From Lachnospiraceae bacterium UBA1753 (lineage in GTDB: Bacteria > Bacillota > Clostridia > Lachnospirales > Lachnospiraceae), in contig DCHL01000115.1 in NCBI GenBank assembly GCA_002317595.1, forward strand, positions 38,969 through 58,079: a stretch of DNA of 19,111 nucleotides, read 5' to 3'. A program made the position numbers and the translations under genes. The notes beneath the pieces are model-generated. The model searched no databases. It saw only the letters and a program-made list of their open reading frames with translations, and was not told the DNA's origin. This document shows positions 1 through 8,231 of this stretch, in pieces. Every line of letters starts with the position of its first letter. Positions within the stretch are counted from its first letter, which is position 1.

Positions 1-148
1 GCTGGGTGTAAATCGCAGAAATCTCATCCACATTCCACCCTTCTAAAGAAATCTCATAAATCAGCTAAGTTTCTGAAGCAAAACCACCGCCCCAAACAGG
101 CATCCACAAAATCAACTTTCGCAAGCCTTGAGGTGAATCGCAGCTCTC
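1..148. other. Left-edge stretch without a supported gene
   Basis: This stretch lies downstream of the last minus-strand gene. It contains an 11-bp direct repeat (AGAAATCTCAT at 17-27 and 47-57). On the minus strand an ATG at 27 follows a purine-rich AAGGGTGG, so a new gene could begin here and run off the window, but only nine codons are visible. I see no intrinsic terminator after the neighbouring gene. Confidence 0.4.
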
Positions 149-649
149 CTACAGCTCTGCCGTGGCAGAACTCGGTGTTCCGATGCAGTAGTTATCACGC
201 ACGGTTGCAACTATCTTGGAGCTTCCATCAGGAACCCTGACGATATACGCGATGGGAACAGTTCTTCCTGCAGGGACAACCGGTGTGAAATCCCTGTACT
301 TCTGCTCTTCTCCACTAGGTGCCTTGCCCTCACGCTCAGCAGAACAGTAATACTCATCCTCGTTGTCAAAGCCCACTGAAATGTAATTTACATTCTCCAA
401 TTTCAGACCATTATTCTTCACCATGAGGATTACCCTGTAGTAAGTATAGCCATCTACAGAATCACCCTCGTAGGTCTTTCCGATTTCATCAGCCTCAGCA
501 CTTACAATCTCTACATTGTGCTCATAGGCGTTCTTGCCCATTTCAGCAAACTTGCCGACAAACGTTGTCACAATCTGAACCAGAAAAACAAAAAAAATCA
601 CTATGATTATTACAGCCGGATTACCTTTTTTACTATTGACTGTCTGCAT
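149..649 (-). CDS. Membrane-anchored protein of unknown function, 166 aa
   Basis: I do not recognise the family. Residues 1-11 are short and basic (MQTVNSKKGN), followed by one hydrophobic segment at about 12-32 (AVIIIVIFFVFLVQIVTTFV). The remaining ~130 residues are polar and would lie outside the membrane. They look like a beta-rich domain, with alternating hydrophobic strands (YYRVILMVKNN, IVATVRDNYC) and a central acidic, charged loop. There is no lipobox and no obvious cleavage site, so a single-pass anchor is more likely than a secreted protein. The ATG at 649 follows GGTGG at suitable spacing. The gene starts 12 bases after the stop of the zinc-ribbon protein gene, so the two are probably co-transcribed. 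Both encode an anchor followed by an external domain, which suggests a shared envelope role. That role is inference. Confidence 0.75.
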   Translation of the reverse strand: MQTVNSKKGNPAVIIIVIFFVFLVQIVTTFVGKFAEMGKNAYEHNVEIVSAEADEIGKTYEGDSVDGYTYYRVILMVKNNGLKLENVNYISVGFDNEDEYYCSAEREGKAPSGEEQKYRDFTPVVPAGRTVPIAYIVRVPDGSSKIVATVRDNYCIGTPSSATAEL

Positions 650-661
650 TGCTATCCACCA

Positions 662-1549
662 TTACTCAACTTCCTGTAGAGGAACGCTGACCTCATAAAT
701 CTCACCAAGGGTATCTCCTGACTTGCACTCGCAGCACACCGTGATCATGTCAGCATCCTCATCTACCAGATATGCAAGATATCCTGATGCCGCACTACCC
801 TGCATATACACATCATAACCGCTGATCATCAGGTCTTCTACGCCAAATGCCTCCAAGACAGGAGCAAGCGCTGAAGGGTCAGCAGACTCCCTGTAGTCCT
901 TCCCATCATATACATAGGGCATGGTCCGCTCATCGTATTCAAGCTCATTATCACCAGAATAAGCCATATCAAGAGCGACAATTGCAAGCTTTGATTCAGA
1001 TGGAATCTCAACCTCAAAATAATCTGCTGCCTCCTGGGATGACACAAGTCTGTAGGCGCCATACACCGTATACTCAAAGTCCCCCGCTGTATGGATCTCC
1101 TCAATCGCGCCAGCTGTGACCTCCATATTTTCAAGAGGATTAGGCGAGCCAAACAGAGAAGCTCCAATGTCATTTCCGTACTCCTCAAAAAGGATTGCCA
1201 TGGCAACCGTCAGTACGGTGAACAAAACGATAAGAAACAATACAATTCTAATTACTTTTTTTGCGTTCCTGACTTCACCTGAAACCTGAGAACTCCTAGG
1301 CGTAGGAATGACCGTCTTATGGTCATGGGGGCGTCCCAGAATCTCATCCCATTTAATATGCTTCTCATACTCTGCCTCAAGAGTATGTGCCTCTGGGCGC
1401 ACTACCGTCTTTTCCTTCATGCTGCCAGCCTCATGAGCCGATACACCTGGCTGTCTATGAAAACATCCGCACTCAGGACAAAGACCACTATACATATCAA
1501 AATCAAAAGTTTTCCCGCATCTAACGCATCTCGTCAAAGCAAGCTTCAT
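662..1549 (-). CDS. Zinc-ribbon single-pass membrane protein of unknown function, about 295 aa
   Basis: The N-terminus carries two CxxC pairs, CVRC at residues 8-11 and CPEC at 24-27, the usual pattern of a small zinc ribbon. A hydrophilic linker of about 70 residues follows, then one hydrophobic helix at about 99-121 (VIRIVLFLIVLFTVLTVAMA), then an acidic domain of about 170 residues that should face outward. This architecture (zinc ribbon, linker, one membrane helix, external domain) recurs in Firmicutes envelope proteins of the TcaA or DUF4352-like kind, but I cannot assign a family. The frame can be extended three codons to a GTG at 1558. The ATG at 1549 is preferred because GAGAAAG lies about 10 bases before it. 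It follows gpsA by 92 bases with no terminator visible, so it may belong to that transcript. Confidence 0.75.
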   Translation of the reverse strand: MKLALTRCVRCGKTFDFDMYSGLCPECGCFHRQPGVSAHEAGSMKEKTVVRPEAHTLEAEYEKHIKWDEILGRPHDHKTVIPTPRSSQVSGEVRNAKKVIRIVLFLIVLFTVLTVAMAILFEEYGNDIGASLFGSPNPLENMEVTAGAIEEIHTAGDFEYTVYGAYRLVSSQEAADYFEVEIPSESKLAIVALDMAYSGDNELEYDERTMPYVYDGKDYRESADPSALAPVLEAFGVEDLMISGYDVYMQGSAASGYLAYLVDEDADMITVCCECKSGDTLGEIYEVSVPLQEVE

Positions 1550-1641
1550 GAAAACCACACTTTCTCAGCAAATCCGTTTAATCAGCTTCTGCCCAGGCCA
1601 CTTAAACATCTGTCACTATTGCCTCAGCAAAACCGCCTTCG

Positions 1642-2634
1642 CTACTTCTCCTGCTTCTTATCCCTCATCATGAGGTCATCCATTGCCTGCTTTGCAGACT
1701 TATTCTCAAAGAGCACGAGGTTAACCTGCTCGATGATAGGAAGTGAAACCCCATATTTTTTTGCAAGCCCAAGGCCTGCCTTAGCTGAGTACACGCCCTC
1801 AACCACCATCTTGACCTCATCCATGGCCTCCTGCATCGTTGCACCCTTACCGATGAGGATGCCAGCCCTGCGGTTTCTTGAATGCATTGATGCGCAGGTA
1901 ACGATAAGGTCACCGATTCCGGTGAGTCCATAAAACGTATCACTGCTGCAGCCCATAGCCGTTCCAAGAGCTGAAATCTCATGGATTCCTCTTGTGATGA
2001 GTGCAGCCTTTGCGTTGTCACCGCAGCCGATTCCGTCAGCCATTCCGGCAGCAAGGGCAATAACATTCTTAAGTGCCGCGCCGAGCTCCATGCCAAGCAC
2101 GTCCGTTCCTGTATAAACACGGAATACCGGATTCATGAAAATATCCTGAAGGTGCTTTGCCACTTCATGGTCCTTGCATCCCACAACGATGGATGTCGGC
2201 ATAGCCCGGCCAACCTCCTCAGCATGCGTGGGGCCACAGAGCACAGCAACTACCGCCTGCGGAATCTCCTCCTCAATAATCTCAGAAAGCGTCATAAGGG
2301 TGTTCTCTTCCACTCCCTTTGCAACGTTTACAATTATCTGACCTGGTGCAATATACTCCTTCATTTTCGCTGCCGTACTTCTCGTAAAGGGCGAAGGTAC
2401 AGCCAGTACAAGGAAGTCCATGCCTTCAATTGCATAGGCAAGATCCGTTGTGAACTCCATATCATCAGGAAGAATTGTGCCAGGAAGCTTGTCCTTGTGT
2501 TCATGCTCACGGCTGAGCATCTCAATCTCCTGCTCAAGGGCAGACCACATGGTAACCTTAACTCCGTTTCCAGCAAGAAGCCATCCCAGGGCACAGCCCC
2601 AGCTTCCAGCTCCGATAATTCCAGCTTTAATCAT
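1642..2634 (-). CDS. gpsA: Glycerol-3-phosphate dehydrogenase [NAD(P)+]
   Basis: GpsA reduces dihydroxyacetone phosphate to sn-glycerol 3-phosphate, the backbone for phospholipids, in the cytosol. The nucleotide-binding loop GIIGAGSWGCALG lies at residues 5-17. The family motif VNVAKGVEE surrounds Lys106, LCGPTHAEEV lies at 132-141, and the substrate-site helix GAALKNVIALAAGMADG has the catalytic-type Lys189. The 330-residue length is typical. The ATG at 2634 follows AAAGGAT. The gene comes 50 bases after plsY, whose product uses glycerol 3-phosphate, so donor and consumer are neighbours. In many spore-forming Clostridia spoIVA follows gpsA. Here two membrane-protein genes follow instead. Confidence 0.97.
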   Translation of the reverse strand: MIKAGIIGAGSWGCALGWLLAGNGVKVTMWSALEQEIEMLSREHEHKDKLPGTILPDDMEFTTDLAYAIEGMDFLVLAVPSPFTRSTAAKMKEYIAPGQIIVNVAKGVEENTLMTLSEIIEEEIPQAVVAVLCGPTHAEEVGRAMPTSIVVGCKDHEVAKHLQDIFMNPVFRVYTGTDVLGMELGAALKNVIALAAGMADGIGCGDNAKAALITRGIHEISALGTAMGCSSDTFYGLTGIGDLIVTCASMHSRNRRAGILIGKGATMQEAMDEVKMVVEGVYSAKAGLGLAKKYGVSLPIIEQVNLVLFENKSAKQAMDDLMMRDKKQEK

Positions 2635-2684
2635 AACACTATCCTTTCACAGACATTCCTGCCGCCAGCAGACGACAATACCAA

Positions 2685-3332
2685 CTACTCCTCTGACTTC
2701 TTCTTAAGATACGTCTTTCTCTCTGTTCCAGTAAGCAGCCTCTTGATATTCTCGCGGTGCTTCCAGAAAGCCATAATGGCAAGCAGCACAATTATCACAT
2801 ACATCTCGTACAGGTGAGGAGCGTCCATATTGAACATACCCATCTGTCCCATGATTAACGTCTCAGCAATCAGAAGAAGGTATACGAGAAGCGAACCAAG
2901 GGATACATAATGCGTGATAAAAAATGTTCCAAAGAACATTACAAGTTCTGTGAAGAAAAATATGGGTCCCATGGAAATAATCATTCCTGCAGTGGCTGCG
3001 ATTCCCTTTCCACCCTTGAACTTAAGGTAGAAGGGATAATTGTGTCCAAGGATTACGCCTGCCGCAGTGTACACCTTAAGCAGAGGAAAAATATCCCCGC
3101 AACTCTTCCCAAATATCAGCCACACAGCAAGTACAGCAAACACGCACTTGAAGGCATCGCACAAGAGCACGACCACTCCAGCCTTAATGCCCTTGGTCCT
3201 CAGCATATTGGTGGTACCATAGTTACCACTTCCAGAATTCTTGATGTCAAAGCCCTGCAGCTTACCATATATGTACGCTGTCTGGAACAGGCCAAAAATA
3301 TATCCGATGACGAGACATGCAATTCTTTCCAT
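2685..3332 (-). CDS. plsY: Acyl-phosphate:glycerol-3-phosphate acyltransferase PlsY
   Basis: PlsY is an integral membrane enzyme that transfers an acyl chain from acyl-phosphate to glycerol 3-phosphate, giving lysophosphatidic acid. The family motifs are present: SGSGNYGTTN at residues 33-42 and GHNYPFYLKFKGGKGIAAT at 96-114, the glycine-rich phosphate-binding loop. Several hydrophobic segments are spaced as in the family, and 215 residues is normal length. The N-terminal helix reads GYIFGLFQTAYIYGKL, which departs from the more usual SYLIGSIPFGYLI form. The ATG overlaps the der stop by one base (TAATG), so translation is likely coupled to der. GpsA, encoded next, supplies its substrate. Confidence 0.95.
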   Translation of the reverse strand: MERIACLVIGYIFGLFQTAYIYGKLQGFDIKNSGSGNYGTTNMLRTKGIKAGVVVLLCDAFKCVFAVLAVWLIFGKSCGDIFPLLKVYTAAGVILGHNYPFYLKFKGGKGIAATAGMIISMGPIFFFTELVMFFGTFFITHYVSLGSLLVYLLLIAETLIMGQMGMFNMDAPHLYEMYVIIVLLAIMAFWKHRENIKRLLTGTERKTYLKKKSEE

Positions 3333-4657
3333 TACTTGTCTTCCTTTCTCTCTCTGATAATGAACTTGAGGGGCGTTCCCGCAAAGCCGAAGGCCTCCCG
3401 GATACGGTTCTCAAGGTATCTCACATACGAGAAGTGCATAAGTTCCTTGTCATTTACAAAAATGACAAAGGTAGGCGGCTTGACAGCAACCTGTGTAGTG
3501 TAAAAAATCTTAAGTCTCTTTCCCTTGTCGGCCGGAGGCTGCTGGAGAGCAGTCGCCTCAGTGACGATCTCATTGAGAACGCCGGTACCGATTCTGAGTG
3601 AGCAGTTCTGAACTACCGCATCAATGGAATCAAAGAGCTTGGGAAGCCTCTGGCCAGTCTTTGCAGACACATAAACTATCTCAGCATAGCTAAGGAAAGA
3701 AAGCACCTGTTTAACTTTTTCACTGAATCTGTAGATGGTCTTGTCATTCTTCTCAATCGCATCCCACTTGTTGACAACGATGATTACACCCTTGCCATTA
3801 TCATGGGCAATACCGGCAATCTTGGCATCCTGCTCTGTGATGCCTTCCGTCGCATCGATAATAACAAGCACAACATCCGCCTTCTCAACAGCAGATACCG
3901 TCCTCACGATCATATAATGCTCAAGCTCTTCCTTAATCTTGTTCTTGCGGCGAAGTCCGGCTGTATCAATAAAGACATACTCCTGTCCATTCCTCGTCAC
4001 CACTGTATCGACAGCATCACGGGTGGTTCCAGCGATATCCGAAACAATAAGCCTGTCCTCACCGAGAAGCTTGTTGATGATTGAAGACTTGCCGGCGTTG
4101 GGCTTGCCAACGATTGCAATCCTGGGCCTCTCATCCTCTTCCTCATCCTCTGAACCCTCAGGGAAATACTTGACAACCTCGTCAAGCATATCACCAAAGC
4201 CCAGCTTCTCCCTTGAAGAAATAGCGAAGGGTTCACCAATTCCAAGGTTGTAGAACTCATATACATCAGCCTCATACTTGGCGAAATTATCGACCTTGTT
4301 CACCACAAGCACAACGGGCTTCCTGCTTCTTCTGAGCATGTCAGCAACCTTGGAATCTGCGTCCTGAAGTCCCTGATGCACATCTGTCAGAAATATGATT
4401 ACATCCGCAGTATCAATGGCAATCTGAGCCTGCTCACGCATCTGTGACAGAATGATATCCCCTGAATCTGGCTCAATTCCGCCAGTGTCAATCATTGTGA
4501 AATTGTGATTCAGCCAGGATACATCTGCATAGATCCTGTCCCTTGTAATTCCAGGAGTGTCCTGGACAATGGAAATACGCTCTCCTGCAAGAGCGTTAAA
4601 CAATGTGGACTTGCCCACATTGGGTCTTCCAACTATAGCTACTATCGGTTTACTCAT
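3332..4657 (-). CDS. der: Ribosome-associated GTPase Der (EngA)
   Basis: Der is a double-GTPase factor required for assembly of the 50S ribosomal subunit. Two complete GTPase domains are visible in tandem. The first has G1 GRPNVGKS at residues 10-17, DTGG at 57-60 and NKVD at 120-123. The second has G1 GKPNAGKS at 184-191, DTAG at 231-234 and NKWD at 296-299. An acidic linker (about 168-177, rich in Glu and Asp) joins them, and a C-terminal KH-like domain occupies about 350-440. The 441-residue length is typical. The ATG at 4657 follows GGACGGAAAG. The gene begins 26 bases after the DUF512 gene and runs into plsY, a neighbourhood shared by many Clostridia. Confidence 0.97.
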   Translation of the reverse strand: MSKPIVAIVGRPNVGKSTLFNALAGERISIVQDTPGITRDRIYADVSWLNHNFTMIDTGGIEPDSGDIILSQMREQAQIAIDTADVIIFLTDVHQGLQDADSKVADMLRRSRKPVVLVVNKVDNFAKYEADVYEFYNLGIGEPFAISSREKLGFGDMLDEVVKYFPEGSEDEEEDERPRIAIVGKPNAGKSSIINKLLGEDRLIVSDIAGTTRDAVDTVVTRNGQEYVFIDTAGLRRKNKIKEELEHYMIVRTVSAVEKADVVLVIIDATEGITEQDAKIAGIAHDNGKGVIIVVNKWDAIEKNDKTIYRFSEKVKQVLSFLSYAEIVYVSAKTGQRLPKLFDSIDAVVQNCSLRIGTGVLNEIVTEATALQQPPADKGKRLKIFYTTQVAVKPPTFVIFVNDKELMHFSYVRYLENRIREAFGFAGTPLKFIIRERKEDK

Positions 4658-4683
4658 TACTTTCCGTCCATTTCTGTAAAAAA

Positions 4684-6039
4684 TTAATCCACGTCAATTA
4701 AATTGATTCCGGTCATAGCCGCAACAAACGCTAAACCATTTAATTTTACAATACCAATCGGTACTTGTAAAGTTTGCTCAAGGTCCTCCACCGTCAGGTC
4801 ATCAAGCAGTGTATGCTCTCCGCTCCTCAAAAGATTCTCAGGAAGAAACAGCATATCACCGATATCCCGTTCCTTCATCTGCGCAATGATATCCTGACCT
4901 GTCAGAAGTCCGCTCACGGTAATCCCATGTCCAAAGAAATCATTAACGATTCCATAAACATTAATCTCAAGATCAGGGAACACCTCCATAAGGCGATGCG
5001 CCATACCCTCGATCACAGGACATGCCAGCATTCCAGTGGCAATGGAAACCCTCCTCCCCGCAAGGTCAAAAGCGTCCTTATTTTTTGCAAGGTCAGACAG
5101 TGCCTCCTCAAACTCATCATTCAAGAGCCTGAGCATTCCTACGCCATTCTCAAGCTGCAGGTAGCCGTCATACCTCTCCTCCTCAGGGAGTTCCCTTCCT
5201 GCGAGAAGATACCACTCATCGCTCGCATGAATGAAATGATATCCATGCTCATCATATATTTTCCTCTGCCACTTCTCGATAAGGTCAATAGTGGCGCAGG
5301 CACTCTCCTTATCAAAGGGCTCAAGCGGATACAGACCATCCCTGAACTTTGACAGACCTACAGGCACAACAGAAACACTCTCAAGGAATGGAATGTACTT
5401 TGTCATATCCCTTATCGAGCGCTCGAGTTCCTCTCCATCGTTGATTCCACGACACAGCACAATCTGGCCGTTCATTCTGATTCCAGCCTCGTAGAACCTG
5501 TCAACCTTCCTAAGTGCCTCCCCTGCAAACCTATTGTGCAGCATCTCGCAGCGAAGCTGGGGGTTCGTAGTCTGGAAGGAAATATTAATGGGTTCAAGAT
5601 GGAACCTGCATATCCTGTCAATATCGTGGTCCGACATGTTGGTGAGCGTCACATAATTGCCCTGAAGGAAAGACAGCCTGGAGTCATCATCCTTAAAGTA
5701 AAGCGTAGGCCTCATTCCCTTTGGCATCTGGTCAATAAAACAGAAAATGCACTTATTGTGGCAGGACCTGTAATCGTCCATGAGGCCGTTCTCAAACTCA
5801 ATTCCGATGTCCTCGTCCTCATCCTTGTCTATCTCAAGACACCACTCCTCGCCATTACTCTTCCTGATGAGCAGTTCGACATAGATATCCTCCGTAAGGA
5901 ACTGATAGTCAAAAATATCCTCTATCACTTCCCCGTTGACGGACAGAAGAACATCGCCAGCCTCAATTTCCATCTCCTGCGCAATGCTTCCCTCTTTAAT
6001 TTTGCTGATTAAATGCTCATTCTTTTTCATGGTCATCAT
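4684..6039 (-). CDS. DUF512 family PDZ/radical-SAM-like Fe-S protein
   Basis: The N-terminal ~70 residues form a PDZ-like domain (ISKIKEGSIAQEMEIEAGD, LLSVNGE). A cysteine cluster C93-x3-C97-x2-C100 (CHNKCIFC, then FIDQMP) is of the radical-SAM type. The middle contains ISFQTTNP and MNGQIVLCRGIND, as in radical-SAM barrels. The C-terminal half is the DUF512 domain (GVGMLRLLNDEFEEAL, VNDFFGHGITVSGLLTGQDI). This family usually lies next to der in Clostridia; its reaction is not established. Two starts are possible: ATG at 6039 and ATG at 6030. Neither has a good ribosome-binding site, although GGG lies five bases before the first. Length is 451 or 448 residues. A terminator-like hairpin separates the gene from prs. 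Confidence 0.88.
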   Translation of the reverse strand: MMTMKKNEHLISKIKEGSIAQEMEIEAGDVLLSVNGEVIEDIFDYQFLTEDIYVELLIRKSNGEEWCLEIDKDEDEDIGIEFENGLMDDYRSCHNKCIFCFIDQMPKGMRPTLYFKDDDSRLSFLQGNYVTLTNMSDHDIDRICRFHLEPINISFQTTNPQLRCEMLHNRFAGEALRKVDRFYEAGIRMNGQIVLCRGINDGEELERSIRDMTKYIPFLESVSVVPVGLSKFRDGLYPLEPFDKESACATIDLIEKWQRKIYDEHGYHFIHASDEWYLLAGRELPEEERYDGYLQLENGVGMLRLLNDEFEEALSDLAKNKDAFDLAGRRVSIATGMLACPVIEGMAHRLMEVFPDLEINVYGIVNDFFGHGITVSGLLTGQDIIAQMKERDIGDMLFLPENLLRSGEHTLLDDLTVEDLEQTLQVPIGIVKLNGLAFVAAMTGINLIDVD

Positions 6040-6060
6040 TATAACCCAAATCCACTCAAT

Positions 6061-6095
6061 CTAAAAGGGCTGCAGCAATTAAGCGACAGCCCCTT
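6061..6095 (-). terminator. Terminator-like hairpin after prs
   Basis: On the minus strand GGGCTG (extended by a G·U and two A·U pairs) pairs with CAGCCC across a ten-base interior that includes a GC/GC inner pair. TTTTAG follows. The wobble pair works only in the minus-strand RNA, which supports that orientation. The U-run is short, so termination may be partial. It lies about 20 bases after the prs stop. Confidence 0.5.
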
Positions 6096-6116
6096 AAAAT
6101 CAACATATTCCCCGCC

Positions 6117-7301
6117 TTAGATATCCTCAATCCTGGCATTGTATCTCTTTACAATCTCACGAATCTTCTCGGTAGGTGTGATAACCGACTGCATTGATAC
6201 GTCATGATTCATGAAATCGATGATGGATGCGGTGAACTTACTCATGTCAGCTTCAATATAGTAAGGACGCGAAAAAAGTTCAGGCTTCCTGTAGGTAAGG
6301 TTGGTGGTGATGATCCTGTCGAAGTAGCACTTCTCATACGCCTCATCAAACGCCTTCATACCATTCGTAAACAGTCCAAAGGTACAACAGATAAACACGC
6401 GCTTTGCATTCATCGCCTTAATCTGTCTCGCTGTGTCAATCATGGACTCACCAGAAGAAATCATGTCATCCACAATAATTACATCCTTGCCGTCAACGCT
6501 GTCACCAAGGAACTCGTGGGCAACAATGGGATTCTTGCCATTTATGATTGTGTTATAATCCCTTCTCTTGTAGAACATTCCCGTATCAACTCCCATAACA
6601 GTCGCAAAATAGATTGCTCTGTCGAGGGCGCCCTCGTCAGGAGAGATAACCACGGTGTGGTCCTTGTCGATTATCATATCCTTCTCGTTGTTGAGCAGCG
6701 CCTGAAGGAACTGGTAGAACGGAAGGAAGTTGTCAAATCCGCAGATTGGAGTCGCATTCTGTACTGAAGGATCGTGGGCATCGAAGGTGATGATATTGTT
6801 GACACCCATCTTTGAAAGCTCCTCAAGCATCATTGCGCAGTCAAGCGACTCTCTGGCCGACCTCTTGTGCTGTCTTCCCTCATAGAGGAAAGGCATGACA
6901 ACATTAATTCTATGTGCCTTGCCCTGAACAGCAGCAATCACTCTCTTGAGATCCTGATAGTGATTATCAGGAGACATATGATTCAGAAAACCATTCATCT
7001 TGTAGGTGATGCTGTGATTCGTGACATCAAGGAGAATAAAGAGGTCCTTACCTCTAATAGTCTCGTTAATAACGCACTTCGCCTCGCCCGAACCGAACCT
7101 TGGAAGTGAAAAATCAAGAAGGTAGTCATCCCTGACATATCCCTGGAAAGCGGGAGAATCAATGTGCGGCTGATTTATCGTATGACGGTATTCAACAAGA
7201 TGCTGATTGACCATCTTACCAAAATCCTTGCTGGAATCAAGCACGCACAGCATAAGCGGTGCAACGGGCATTGTATTTTCAAGGTAATTCACATTAGCCA
7301 T
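6117..7301 (-). CDS. prs: Ribose-phosphate pyrophosphokinase, long Lachnospiraceae-type form
   Basis: Prs makes PRPP from ribose 5-phosphate and ATP for nucleotide, His, Trp and NAD synthesis. The PRPP loop VIIVDDMISSGES is at residues 274-286. The ATP-site region MPFLYEGRQHKRSARES (136-152) corresponds to the usual YARQDRK..SRE. FDAHDPSVQ (173-181) corresponds to the catalytic DLH segment, and the flexible-loop KRR is at 245-247. At 394 residues it is about 80 longer than standard Prs (~315), with an extended N-terminus and diverged motifs. The ATG at 7301 is chosen because AAAGGGAG precedes it. An upstream in-frame ATG at 7349 lacks a ribosome-binding site and lies inside a hairpin. The gene has its own promoter. 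Confidence 0.9.
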   Translation of the reverse strand: MANVNYLENTMPVAPLMLCVLDSSKDFGKMVNQHLVEYRHTINQPHIDSPAFQGYVRDDYLLDFSLPRFGSGEAKCVINETIRGKDLFILLDVTNHSITYKMNGFLNHMSPDNHYQDLKRVIAAVQGKAHRINVVMPFLYEGRQHKRSARESLDCAMMLEELSKMGVNNIITFDAHDPSVQNATPICGFDNFLPFYQFLQALLNNEKDMIIDKDHTVVISPDEGALDRAIYFATVMGVDTGMFYKRRDYNTIINGKNPIVAHEFLGDSVDGKDVIIVDDMISSGESMIDTARQIKAMNAKRVFICCTFGLFTNGMKAFDEAYEKCYFDRIITTNLTYRKPELFSRPYYIEADMSKFTASIIDFMNHDVSMQSVITPTEKIREIVKRYNARIEDI

Positions 7302-7328
7302 GACAAAATCTCCCTTTATATATAACAC

Positions 7329-7346
7329 TTGCGAATCGCTTCGCAA
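7329..7346 (-). other. Leader hairpin of prs
   Basis: TTGCGAA and TTCGCAA form a perfect seven-base stem closing a four-base GCGA (GNRA-type) loop. It sits in the ~68-base untranslated leader, about 27 bases before the prs ATG. No U-run follows, so it is not a terminator. An RNA-stabilising stem or a protein-binding site are possibilities. Function is inference. Confidence 0.55.
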
Positions 7347-7375
7347 CATTCTCGTAATAACAATTAGCCGCGATT

Positions 7376-7404
7376 ACTATATCATTTACACTTATCTCAG
7401 TCAA
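7376..7404 (-). promoter_or_regulatory. Sigma-A-type promoter for prs
   Basis: A -35 box TTGACT (7399-7404) and a -10 box TATAGT (7376-7381) are separated by exactly 17 bases. Each matches the consensus at five of six positions. The expected start of transcription is near 7369. The -35 box begins two bases beyond the pgeF stop codon, so prs and the genes after it can be expressed apart from the lepB–pgeF run. Confidence 0.75.
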
Positions 7405-7406
7405 GA

Positions 7407-8228
7407 TTACCTGAGCGAAATAAAGCCTGCAAGATTACCTCTTTTTCCATTGCTTGCCCTGTGGGAAAATAAGAACTCAGGGTTGTGGCAGGTGCAGATT
7501 CCCGGCATTTCTATGTGCTCTGGCAGAATTCCGGCCTCGGTGAGAATTATGCGGTTGGCAGCGTGAAGATCAAGCTGGAATTTCCCCTTTTCTTTTCCGT
7601 TTTCCAGAATCTGGCTGTGATATTTTTCATCAAATTCGGCAAAAAATACTTCAGCAACATCTTCTGACACTTCGTAGCACTGCTGACAGATTGAAGGGCC
7701 GATAACTACAAGAATATCCTCCGGACGGCTCCCATATTCCCGCATCATGAGTTCAACAGTATTTCTTCCGATTCTTCCTGCAGTTCCTCGCCACCCTGAA
7801 TGGCTCATTCCAACAGCAACGGCCACGGGGTCAAGGAACATAAGCGGAACACAGTCAGCATAAAAGCCTGCAAGGGTAAGTCCCCTGACATTGGTAACAA
7901 GTCCATCCACGTCAGAAAATCCTCTCTCCTTCAGATAGCCCGCCCCTGCATCAGCAGCGGTGGCCACTCGGACATTCGCAGTGTGTGTCTGGTCCGTAAA
8001 AACCATGGAATCGAAAGAAAACCCAATTGCATCTGCAATACGCCTGAAATTCTCATCCACGTTTTCCTTCTTATCCCCCCGTGAGTAGCTGAGGTTCATG
8101 GACGACAGATGACCCTCAGACACGCCTCCGCAGCGCGTGGAGAATCCATGGCTCACAAGTCCAGTCCTCTCCATGCTCTCGTAGGCAATATATACCGCAT
8201 CATTCTTTTCAGGTTTCCTGATTATCAT
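7407..8228 (-). CDS. pgeF: PgeF/YfiH-family multicopper-like purine nucleoside hydrolase/phosphorylase
   Basis: This is the DUF152 (YfiH, formerly 'polyphenol oxidase') family. Members have been described as purine nucleoside phosphorylases/adenosine deaminases and, in E. coli, as an editing enzyme of peptidoglycan precursors. Family motifs in order are FSTRCGGVSEG (29-39), DQTHTANV with His82, ADCVPLMF with Cys126, SHSGWRGT with His143, GPSICQQCYEV (178-187) and CTCHNPEFLFSHRAS. His82, Cys126 and His143 match the metal site of the family. The usual AGW is SGW here, a mild change. At 273 residues the length is normal. The ATG at 8228 lies only three bases from the yraN stop, and its ribosome-binding site (GGAAGAGG) lies within the end of yraN. 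Confidence 0.93.
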   Translation of the reverse strand: MIIRKPEKNDAVYIAYESMERTGLVSHGFSTRCGGVSEGHLSSMNLSYSRGDKKENVDENFRRIADAIGFSFDSMVFTDQTHTANVRVATAADAGAGYLKERGFSDVDGLVTNVRGLTLAGFYADCVPLMFLDPVAVAVGMSHSGWRGTAGRIGRNTVELMMREYGSRPEDILVVIGPSICQQCYEVSEDVAEVFFAEFDEKYHSQILENGKEKGKFQLDLHAANRIILTEAGILPEHIEMPGICTCHNPEFLFSHRASNGKRGNLAGFISLR

Positions 8229-8231
8229 TTC

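Noticed and set aside
1..240. Open plus-strand frame from the left edge
   Set aside because: It continues antisense through the 166-residue gene, with composition and sequence that do not resemble a protein family.
7302..7349. 16-codon extension of Prs from the ATG at 7349
   Set aside because: It starts inside the leader hairpin with no ribosome-binding site, while AAAGGGAG precedes the ATG at 7301.
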